The notes beneath the pieces were generated by a model. That model had not been told where the DNA came from, made no database searches, and was given only the letters and a program-made list of their open reading frames with translations. This document shows positions 1-11,000 of a stretch of 64,000 nt of DNA, piece after piece. Source of the stretch: Prostheceraeus crozeri (Eukaryota > Platyhelminthes > Polycladida > Euryleptidae); contig CAJQUW010010279.1 in assembly GCA_907163375.1 (NCBI GenBank), positions 285,001-349,000 on the forward strand, in the 5' to 3' direction. Each line of letters starts with the position of its first letter. The first letter of the stretch is position 1. The position numbers and the translations under genes were made by a program.

Positions 1-503
1 GTTAATGCTCTATCAAGTGTGACCCCAAGGTCGACTGGATTGCGATCGTGTTTTAGACGTCTGCCGTTTAGAAACATGTCCAGTTCCTTTTCTTTTCTGG
101 CGTTGTGTATGTGAAAGACGCTCGAAGCTGTCTTTGAGAGATTCCGCTGAAGTCGCCACAGGTTGCAGAATTTGGCTATTCGTTCCAAGTCCGCGGTCAT
201 AACTTCATTCAGGCGATCGAAATCCTTTGCTTGATAGGTTAGGCCTCAGCCACACTGCGAGCTTTTCCAAGCATTTCCGAACAAAGCGTTTTGCTCAGAC
301 TGCCATACTGCGAGCAAAGCAAAGCAGAGCGATTGATAGCTTGCGGACATACGTTAGCTCGGGTTTTCTCGGGATGCTCGTGTTTGCTTTGCTTTCAGTG
401 TGGCTGAGGCCTTATGCAAATGTCATCTGCGTAGATGAACTTTCTACTTTTGTTGGGTGGCAAGTCGTTTAGATAGAGGTTGATGAAGGTTACGATGCTC
501 CCT
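1..503 (-). pseudogene. LINE reverse transcriptase remnant (split)
   Basis: Reading the minus strand from about 503 downwards gives FIYADDICI, the RT catalytic YADD motif, interrupted at 411. It resumes at 238 with YQAKDFDRLNEVMTADLERI, then NLSKTASSVFHIHN, and RNPVDLGVTLDRAL at the window edge. This is the thumb-side half of a non-LTR RT of the Jockey/CR1 kind. The interruption is a 170-bp TIR element inserted just after YADD. The rest of the LINE lies outside the window on the low side. No upstream half of the ORF is visible beyond 503, so it is a fragment in the PGD intron (or upstream DNA). The family call is firm; the clade is not. Confidence 0.82.
242..411. mobile_element. PIF/Harbinger-type MITE, 170 bp
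   Basis: The ends are perfect inverted repeats: GGCCTCAGCCACACTG at the left and CAGTGTGGCTGAGGCC at the right. TTA stands on both sides (239-241 and 412-414). A 3-bp TWA target duplication and GG-starting termini fit PIF/Harbinger. Taking out the element and one TTA restores the reading frame of the LINE RT around it, which confirms the boundaries. It is too short to encode a protein. Confidence 0.85.
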
Positions 504-1827
504 TTCTACATAAACAGTAGAACAGACGACCTGTCTAATTCGATGATCTACTCGTAGTCACTTCTGTTCTCTGATGGAGTCAATTATAACCTTGTGATGC
601 AGTGATGAGATTCTCTGTTCAAACATGAATTCTCGACAGATCATGTGCATGAATGACTTCATGATGAAATGATGCAGCAAGTAGATGAGTGAATTGTCGT
701 CGGAAATGTGCTGTGTATTCTAATTGAATGGAAGGTCCGCATCATTAGAAGCTGTGTTATATATAAATGTCTGAGATGAATCAATGGATCGGAAATTCGT
801 TCAAGTGCAATGTTTGAGTTAGCAGCGATAATAGATTAAAGGATCTTAGAGAGTTCATCATCCTAGGGAAAGATTGAGAACAGAATTTGATGAAAGGCAA
901 GTACGTAAGGTTTGACAAGGCAATACATGACTGATTTTCGAGGCCGTTCTAACCTTATTTGGGTCATCGAAGCAGAATTGTCTCCTCTCACAACATGTCT
1001 CCTCGAATTGAGAATGAAGATTGAAATCTGAGAATTGAAGATCGTAGATCTTAGACTGAAGAAGATTTACGATCGTAGGTCTTCTATTGTTTCGCTGCTG
1101 CAGATCACAATCGACAAGCTTCCATGATCACCCCAACAACTTTCCTTGCAAAGTCTGTGGACTTGAGAGTTGTCGTGTTGGAAAGTTATGTGTCCATTTG
1201 GAGCTCTCTTTTGCCCACTCGAACTGCATAGGAGTGGCTCCTTGCAGTGACAGAAACATAGAAAATTGATTATTTTGATGGACATAAAGCGAGTAAGGTT
1301 TGGTGATTGGGGATCTATAATGCTTTTATCGTATAAGGTGACATAAACAGTGCAAGTTGAAAGTTATCCTAACAAAGTCACATGCAAAATAGCTCGAGTT
1401 GGTGAGGCATTTTGTTCGCACTCGTCAAGGCAATACATGAGCAACATGATCACAACTTTTGGAAGCAGATTGCCTGCAGTTTGAATAGTAGTAATGATAA
1501 AGCGAGCGGTCGAGTGAGCGTGATTTCAACATTGTTGTATAAGATGACAAAACCCTTGCGCAATGCTGCTCTAATAACATCACAAATTAAGAAAAAGATG
1601 AAGAAATTAAAAAATTAAGAAAGTCAGACGGCAATTACCGCAAAACCTGTAATAGATCGCCATGTTGATAGATAAGCTGACTGTAAGTAGACCACACCTA
1701 GAGTACACCTTGTTTGTTTTCTCCATAAGTCTTTCAGATTGGTTCCTTCTGTGATTGCTTTGTTTTGCAAATTATATTTCACATTATCAGTAGAAGCATT
1801 TCGATAATGGATTGTTTGATATTTCAG
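504..1827. other. Non-coding, probably upstream PGD intron
   Basis: No exon with PGD similarity and no transposon ends are visible here. The sequence runs into the 3' splice site (atttcag, 1821-1827) of the first PGD exon in the window. By inference it is the 3' part of an intron whose donor lies before the window. ORFs in this stretch are short and show no recognisable domain. Confidence 0.5.
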
Positions 1828-2029
1828 GCCGCACATCAAGCCTATCTTCCAAAGCATCGCTGCCAAGGTGCACGAGGAACCATGCTGTGATTGGGTTGGC
1901 TCTGCTGGTGCTGGGCATTTCGTGAAGATGGTTCACAACGGCATTGAGTACGGAGACATGCAGCTCATCTCCGAGTGCTATCATCTCATGAAGAGTGCTC
2001 TGGGCATGAACCACGATCAGATGGCTGAG
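1828..2029 (+). CDS. PGD: PGD exon a (active-site exon)
   Basis: The exon runs from atttcag|G to gctgag|gtaagt. The first base completes a split codon (TG|G, Trp expected before PHIK from the family). It encodes [22 protein letters not shown], then [20 protein letters not shown] with the catalytic lysine and glutamate, ending at NHDQMAE. It leaves in phase 0. Confidence 0.95.
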
Positions 2030-5000
2030 GTAAGTGTTGGAGCTTGAATCAATGATGGTATGGGCTAACCGGTTCGCCGATTGATTTTATAATTTCACCA
2101 TCATTGCTGAGCAATTCGTCTATGATTACTAGAGATGTAACTTTTGAACCGAATAACCAATAAATAGCTTTATCACCTCAGTATCATTGAAGCATCATTT
2201 TCGATAGCATCAGTTAACTGGCCAATCACTGTTATCGGCAATGATGATAAACTGGGGCGGGGCCTGTTGCGGGCATCTCGATTTGTGCGGTCAGCGGGCA
2301 TGTACAGTAATGGCCTGATTTGAGAAGTCATGCCCGGTCAGTGGATATGCAGGTTTAAGTAGGCGAAGCGTATTATGTAATCAACCTAGTCACTAGCGAA
2401 TTGCAGTTACATCGTATAGTCAGTATTTCTGAAGGCCAGACTTGGGCCTATGTTAGTTTCAGACCTTAGTGTCCTGTTGTGAACGATGTTATTTTTAGAA
2501 TTTCCTTCCACAATGAATATGCCTGTATAATACAGATCTCCCACGTAGACATATTCACACAATGGAGAAGTTTTTGTGCTAAATAACATTAACAGAATAC
2601 ATTTGACTTCCTCTATGGATTTTGATATTCTCTAATTTGATTGGATTTGATGCAGGAGGCGTGTGTGACGTGTAACATCTGACGTCAAGTAAATGTTTCG
2701 CATTGTCATTTCGGGACATTGACTATAGTGCAGCGTGCATTACTTCGCGATGTCAAATGTGAGAACATCCTGCATTGCCAGCTTCCACGCTTCTCGGAAA
2801 AAAAGCAATGTTGGCTAGAAACTTGGCGTACTAAACTCAGTAGTAATAATTGAACTGTGGGCAAGCTTGCGGACATCTCCGTTAAGGTGCGGGCACAGCC
2901 CCATCCCGGATAATAGATGATGTTCAGCAATCTGCATACTATCAATCATTATCAAGCAAGTCTTACAGAAATCAATCATGTACACTTCATGCTGTCTACA
3001 AAGTTGCCTTGTTCAGAATCAAAATTCCCAGATGTTTAAAATTTCTGAATATGTATACAAACCGCCACATTTTTTAGCTAGCGTATTCCATTTCCAAGGC
3101 CTTCATCTTTCGACTGATGTGAAGTCGTTTGCACTTATTGTGATCATTACCAGCGTTCATGAGAGATCCAATATTTGTGTTCGTCTTGTCGAGTTGAAAA
3201 GGAAGTGAAGCAGCGCTTTCTTGTAAATGCCATGAGTACATTAGTGTTATATTTACTCACTCATGAAATTCAGCCGCAAAATATTTTGTTTCCAAATCAA
3301 TTATTTGCATAAATCCTCTCGCAAGGATCACAGAATGTGCACATAAGTAACCAACAACCGTGACTTGCTTCAGAGTCGTACAGACCACAACTAGTACTGT
3401 TTCGAAATGCGATTGCGATTTCGTAAACACCTACTCGAAGAATTGCAATTTCCTATAATTTCTATTGAAGAATCATATAGAACAAAACCAATTCGATTTC
3501 AATTTCGAATTCAGATTTTTTGTTCACATTTTGATATCGAAAATTATTTGCATTGTTAGAATAATAAGTGCGATTATAATTTCAAAAGTAATGAAATGTG
3601 TGCGAAAGTTACATACTCCCAAGCACTATGCGGTGCTCCGACAGCATTCCATGTCTTATCCACAGAGCTAGAAAAATTCCACTGAAATTTTTTAATTCCA
3701 ATTCCAAAGCAGAAATGTCAATTCCAACTCCAATTCCAGTCGAAACAGTTCAATTCAATTCCAATTCCAATTCCATAATAAGATTCAATTCCGATAATTT
3801 CATATCGCGTATAGTGTATCATGTTAATGTATCTAACGTTAATATTATTATTATTATTATTATATATTATATATATATTATAATAATAATAATATATAAT
3901 AATATTATAAAAATTAATATTGTTAATTGTTGTGATTGGACGTTGCGATTTCAATTTTTGTACAAATAGATTTATCACAGGTCTATCGAAGAAGTGGAAT
4001 TGAGGTTTATCAGGGTCAATTCCAATTCCAGCAGATTTGAATATCGTCAATTCCAATTCCAATTCCGACTTTTCCAACTCTGCTTATCCATGTTATCTGC
4101 TTATCTGCTATAATAATATAATATATTATATATAATATAATATCTATCTATATTATATTACTCTGCTTATCCAAATTTACGTTCATCAACTTTCAAATAT
4201 TATTCGAGATTTTCCCACTACTACTGATGCAATGAAGCAGTAGAGTGATAAAACGTTGGAATGAACATGCCAGTGTAATTTATTTTTTTTTCACCATGCA
4301 ATAATGGTTAAACATGTGCATTGAAAGTGTGACCAAGTCTTATAGTTATTTAACCTAGAGCATATGATAAATGCTGAAGTGCAAATTTTAACGGCAATTT
4401 CGGAGAAAAAAGGCATTTATGATAAGAAGGATAGAAACTGTATATTTCAAATCAATAAAAATGAATCAATTTCATAAGATGAGCAGAGAAATATAGAAGT
4501 ACCATGAGACGACACTTTTAACGAGCCGCAATTTCCCTGTCGGCGGTCACAATCGTGAAGAGACATCTATCATTGATAATAGTTGCTTTGACAACTGATG
4601 TGCAGTGGTGAGGGTTTGATCCTGCAAATTGACACAGTCACATGTAAGCGGCTCGTAGCTCAGTTGGTAGAGCACAGGTTTAGCGAACCTGAGGTCGTAG
4701 GTTCGAATCCTACCAGCCGCACAGCCTTTGCATGGCAATTTGATGCACCGTTTATTTCATGTCATTCTATTGTTAAGTGCTCTTCTTTCTGTTTGTGTTG
4801 AGTAGTAAAATATTTTGCGTCTAAATGAAATGAGTTGCATGTTTTGGTGTAGACCTCTCTGCATTTATAAACAAAACATTATTAAAGGCATTTATAAACC
4901 ATAACGATTTACGTATAACGTATTCATTAAAATGTAAAACTATTACTGTAAACGTTTATTGACTCAAACTTCAATACTTGATGTAGATCGTGTAAAAACA

Positions 5001-8000
5001 ATTTTCCTTAATTTAAGTTGTGTGTGATTTTTAAAATAGTGAGTCCCAGTACAATGACCGCTGAGAAGCACTGATTTGCACTATCATATTGGTGTTGTTC
5101 ATCAGTGAATGTTAGCATTTCAAATGGCTACACATCGTGCTCCCTTTTCAGATATTAAAATGATCTATTCAAAATTCTAGTGATGCATGTCACGTTTTGA
5201 GTGTGACAGAGACTCATCGTATCGCATGAATTCTGGGTACTTATGGGTTATCCCCACGTTTTCGAAATTGTCTTAAATGTGCAAAAATGAATCAATCGTC
5301 GCCAAACTTCAAGTAAACGTACTTAAGGATATTTTCTAGCCATATATAAAATTTTGCGCAGATCGGACAAATGCTTTTGCATTAGAGACGATAACGTGAA
5401 GTGTAGCGATGTCAACAGTTTGATCTGACATCTTCTGTCCGACGCATTAATGTTGCTCGTGGGTGCACTGTTCTCTCTCCCTCTTCATCTCATCCATTGC
5501 TATTTGAAATCTTGCCATGACCACTACCTTGTCACACCTTTTTTAAGTTAAGCATACTAGTGTAGGTGATGTGACCCGGTCATTATCACTTACCGAGTTG
5601 TCGTGAAATGACTTTGTTAATCTAGTGTCGTCTGCTCGGAGTAAACAATGGGATTATTAATTAATGGAAAATTACTATCAGAAGTTATTAACATTCTTAT
5701 TTAAGAAATTCTATTATAAAGTGCAATACTGATTCTGATCGAAAGCAGTAGTCATTAAAATAAGACAAAAAATGGAAGTAGTGCTAATCTATATGATTCT
5801 AATTATGCTTTGGTCCATTGATCTAGCATCATTAATGAAGAATCAATTTTCTACATCAAAGTTTTGGTCACTTGTTTCACATCATAGGAAATCAGGAACT
5901 GGTTAATTCATGACTTTTAATCTGGCACCATGGGAGGGGGAATCGATGCGTGTGCTTCTTAAGTTTTCTCTGTATTTTTAAGTTGAAGCTTTATTGCTGG
6001 GGTTCTAAGAATTTTTGAAGGTTGATCTCGTTTTTCTTTTGAAAGAAATGTTTTAATAATTGAACAACTGTAGTCGAAAGGCTAACGATAAGATATTGTA
6101 GAACTTGCAAATAACGGCAGTCACTTGTTTTTTTATCAATAATTGAGAAGAAGATGCCCACACCTCGCCATCCAGAGTGACTGTCATCCCTGGAGGCAGT
6201 ATTGTCTCTGTTGAACTCTGAGAGCACATTACAGCATCACAACATACATAGGAATACAATCGATGTCAATCAGACTAACAGTCAATGAAGAGATTCTATG
6301 AAAGACAATGACATGAAAATGAGCCATTTACAAAACCGAATGAAAAAGTTCTGAAACTGTTGAAGCTGAAGGCGCGTGCAGAATGGATTGTCAGCGAGTA
6401 GGCCTGCATAAGTTGGCAATTGTGAATAATTTGATTACAGAATTTTACACCTTGCACACAGCTACAAGCCATGAACAAAGCTAAAGGCGGCTCAATGAAA
6501 AGTAATGAAATTGTATTACCTTTAATAAATAAAACTAAAGTAACAGACCTTCTAATCTGAATAAGATGTCCCCATCAGAAACCTACTTGCACGCCTCTTG
6601 AAAGTGTTAAGACTGTATTGGTTAGGGTCCAAAGCTGTGCCATGCTAACAAAACAGCTTCTCGAGCGACTCACAGTACGTGCGTGTTCCAAGCTCACATG
6701 ATATGATACAAGTTCGCATCACATGAACTAGTGGATTGGAAATGTACTTATCATTTTGTCTGAGAGGTTTCATTGCGTTGCAGACCTGATCCTGTCGAAA
6801 TTCAGTCAATTCCTCATCCATTTCCTGTTCGGTGATTGACCCTTGTTGTTTCAGACTTTCGAGGAATGGAATCGCAACGAATTGGAGTCATTCCTGATCG
6901 AGAAAACAGCTGAGATTCTTCGCTTCCGCGACACAGACGGTTCTCCACTGGTGGAAAAGATCAGAGACGCAGCTGGACAGGTAATTCTCACTGAAGTTTA
7001 TTGAATCAACGACGATTGGGGATGCCAATAGTATGTCGGCAAAAGATTAAATATCGGCCGATGTAATGAGCCGTATAGCATTCCTTGTGTTCCGTCTGTG
7101 TTCCTGTAGAATTGATGTCCTGAAAAGATAAGGGAGATTATTAACTGAAGGTGCAATTATTTCATTATTATATATTTTGATATTTTATTTTGACAGGTTG
7201 ACTGCCTCACTTTGCAATCTTCTTGAATATGGACACGAATGTTCAGTTTTCTTGAGAAAAATGCATCATCTGACGAAGTCAAAAGTAGAAACAAGAACAC
7301 GTATTTCCATGCCAATGGTCAAATTCTATTCCCAGTTAATCGTGGTGAAACAAAATCAGTTGCTCACTGTTGTAGGACGCAGTTCTACGTCTCGCTTCAG
7401 CGGAAATATTGATGTTACTGACGTTCTGCATGCAACCTCATATAAACAAGCAAATTCAACAGTCTGCATTGGTACATACAGTGTGTCTTATAAAATCAAA
7501 TCAAAATAAGTTTTGTTGGCAATAACTGCATGCGTTGTAGGCTTTATACATTATATTTAGACTTACTATCCATTTCTCTAGATGTCGGCCGACAACCGAT
7601 ATGATTGGACGTTGCCAATTATCGGCCGATGTATCCATTCTAAAAATGATGAAAATCTGAATTTTTATAATAATACTTATAATATCTGAAGTAATTGATG
7701 GTTAACCAGAAATAGTGATGTTAATTCAGAAGTTATCGTTTTTTTCAAACAATGTCATTGAGAAGTGGAACACTGTGAGATTGTGAGGACAGTCTGGTTC
7801 TTCGTCCGGCTATGTCAGGACGGCTGTTATTGATCCATACAGGAAGCATACTAGGTAGAGTATCAACTCAGGATTATTTATGTGCCCAATGTGGATACAC
7901 CATCGATTTTATGAAGTGGACTCGAGTTGAGACTCAGTACCAAATGTGAAGTAAGCAAGCTTCGCACTTTCCGAGAAATGTACTGAACGGTGACTGATGA

Positions 8001-11000
8001 TGATAGCAATACAGAAGGAATAATTGTGTTTTACAGATCCTCTGTGTGATGTCAACCTTGGAGAGGTGATGTTCATTAAATTAGCATTTCGATTGGTTGC
8101 TATTACTTTCATGCTCAACCACAAAGAGTATTTTCTTCAGCGTGGTTATATCAGAAACTGCCTGCCACTGAAAGTGAAAAGTATTATAGTCAAAGACATC
8201 ATAATTAGCTTGAAAAGATGTAAATGGGTCCGCAACATTATTCAGATTCTCAAGAAGAATAAGGTCTCAACTTCTCCATGAAGACTTGCATTATAATGTG
8301 GCTCATGAAATGTCCTTGATAATTAGCTTAATTAAGATACCTGTTGGTGACTTTGCATTCCTTTGGATTGCCAGAAAGTTTCATACTACTTATATGGAGG
8401 TACCAAATCGCTAGTACTGTGAACAAAGGAATAATTTGCATTAATTTAACTTCTTAAAAACTGCTCGAAAAATGTTTTAACCGCAGAAACGTAATCTCCA
8501 TAGGAAAATGAATCTTTTCATAGAAAAATTTTCACTGTATATACTTTTTTGAGCCGACACTATCCACTATATACTTACCGTATGGATTGATCTGCAAAAT
8601 TTTGGACTATCAATCACATATCTTTGTCAATAGTCAGCATGGTTTGTGCATTTCATTCATAGCTGCGACAAAGCTACAGTAAAGACGTATGATAGATTAT
8701 TTTTAAGTTGTTAATATTTATTCCTGCAATCAACTGACTTCTACGAAATGATCGATGGATGCTTTGCCTCATGAAATCATTGCTATGACTTTCATTCCTC
8801 ATGACTGACTACAATGAGATCCAGGGTGTCCGCGCCCCCTGGAAAACCTGGAAAACACCTGGAAAATGAATTTTATTCAGGAAAACATGGAAATCTGGAA
8901 AACACCTGGAAAATGAATTTTATCCTGGAAAACCTGGAAATCCTGGAAAACACCTGGAAAATGAATTTTATCCTGGAAAACCTGGAAAACACATGGAAAA
9001 CACCTGGAAAATGAATTTTATCCTGGAAAACCTGGAAAACACATGGAAAACACCTGGAAAATGAATTTTATCCTGGAAAACATGGAAATCCTGGAAAACA
9101 CCTGGAAAATGAATTTTATTCAGGAAAACATGGAAATCCTGGAAAACACCTGGAAAATGAATTTTATCCTGGAAAACTTGGAAATCCTGGAAAACACCTG
9201 GAAAATGAATTTTATCCTGGAAAACCTGGAAAACACATGGAAAACACCTGGAAAATGAATTTTATCCTGGAAAACCTGGAAAACACCTGGAAAATGAATT
9301 TTATTCAGGTAAACCTGGAAAACACCTTGAAAATGAATTTTACCCTGGAAAACCTGGAAAACACCTGGAAAATGAATTTTATCTTGGAAAACATGGAAAT
9401 CCTGGAAAACACCTGGAAAATGAATTTTATTCAGGAAAACCTGGAAATCCTGGAAAACACCTGGAAAATGAATTTTATCCTGGAAAACTTGGAAATCCTG
9501 GAAAACACCTGGAAAATGAATTTTATCCTGGAAAACCTGGAAAACACATGGAAAACACCTGGAAAATGAATTTTATCCTGGAAAACCTGGAAAACACCTG
9601 GAAAATGAATTTTATTCAGGTAAACCTGGAAAACACCTTGAAAATGAATTTTACCCTGGAAAACCTGGAAAACACCTGGAAAATGAATTTTACCCTGGAA
9701 AACCTGGAAAACACCTGGAAAATGAATTTTATCTTGGAAAACATGGAAATCCTGGAAAACACCTGGAAAATGAATTTTATTCAGGAAAACATGGAAATCC
9801 TGGAAAACACCTGGAAAATGAATTTTATCCTGGAAAACTTGGAAATCCTGGAAAACACCTGGAAAATGAATTTTATCCTGGAAAACCTGGAAAACACATG
9901 GAAAACACCTGGAAAATGAATTTTATCCTGGAAAACCTGGAAAACACCTGGAAAATGAATTTTATTCAGGTAAACCTGGAAAACACCTTGAAAATGAATT
10001 TTACCCTGGAAAACCTGGAAAACACCTGGAAAATGAATTTTATCTTGGAAAACATGGAAATCCTGGAAAACACCTGGAAAATGAATTTTACCCTGGAAAA
10101 CTAGAAAAAGTCCTGGAAATTTTGAGACTAATTAAAACACTAATTGCAAGTTGTTGAAGTCATACTCTATGGTTGATGTGTTTTCTATTTTTCCAGATTT
10201 TATTCTTCATATCTCTGCTACAATTATAGCCTTCATTCGCATACAATTTAGAATATTTCAGTGACTGTAATCTCCTATCATAACGTATACAACATGAATG
10301 AGACTGAACTGCGTGGTATGGTTAACTATGAACTGTTGTCGAACTCCTAATCGTTGTACAGTATGATGAATTAGTAGCTGTGAATTCCCTCACAAACGCT
10401 GCTCGGTATGTTGAACTAGAAGTTGTAAATTTCCTCATTAACGTCATGTGGTATGGGGAACTAGGAGCCGTAATCTAAGATTAATGCTATTACACACTTG
10501 ATTGCCGTGTGACAGAATCTACTGACGAAAAATGGTACTGAACATATAAACTATTTAAGCACCAGGCTTGTTCCGAATGATCCTAGGCTAATATCGAATA
10601 TTTTCAAGCACATTTCAAGTAGGTTTTCAATACGTAGACATGTTATTCCCGACACGTCGTGTGCCAATGAGCTTTCCTCGATCAATTCTTCTCAGTGTCA
10701 TTCTCCTAAGCTGATTGTGATTACTCTCATGCATATGCAGCACATCAACCATTATGTTCATCTTTCTGGCTCTTGGTCTTCCTCCTTCCCGGGATTCACG
10801 CTGCAAGGCTTCAGTTCAAATAGGAGAACAAAATAGAGAAAGAGTATAACAATAAATAACGAAAAATATAAGACTTAACAATGAAATGTGACTTTACAGA
10901 TATTCCGTTAATGTTACATTTTATTGTTAAGTCTTATATTTTTCGTTATTTATTGTTATACTCTTTCTCTATTTTGTTCTCCTCAATCCGCAAGCTTCAA

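Larger units (their letters stand above)
2030..6854 (+). other. PGD: PGD intron a, 4.8 kb
   Basis: The donor is gtaagt at 2030 and the acceptor ttgtttcag ends at 6854. It holds the AATTCC-rich repeat at about 3670-4080 and the tRNA-Ala-like gene at 4648-4721. The region 2240-2910 has GC-richer ends with weak inverted similarity (GGGGCGGGGCCTGT near 2254, and its imperfect complement near 2895). This could be an eroded TIR element but I cannot delimit it. I recognise nothing else. Confidence 0.85.

Noticed and set aside
522-541. Match of ~20 bases (agacgacctgtctaatt) with 53640-53660
   Set aside because: Too short, and no similarity continues on either side.
2253-2910. Possible 650-bp TIR element in PGD intron a
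   Set aside because: The inverted similarity of the ends is weak (about 14 of 20) and no target duplication can be assigned.
4547-4801. ORFs [20 protein letters not shown] and [16 protein letters not shown]
   Set aside because: Both are translations of the tRNA-like gene at 4648-4721 and flanks, a well-known artefact.
7010-7640. Element bounded by ATCGGCCGAT palindromes
   Set aside because: The palindrome occurs near both ends but the flanking similarity is direct and not inverted, and no duplication is visible.
8814-10104. Series of plus-strand ORFs with [17 protein letters not shown] proteins
   Set aside because: They are by-products of the CCTGGAAAA minisatellite, whose unit length keeps a frame open. 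No start context, domain or composition of a real protein.
8836-10118. CRISPR-like array
   Set aside because: The repeat lacks unique spacers of constant size, the genome is eukaryotic, and the array lies inside a TIR transposon.
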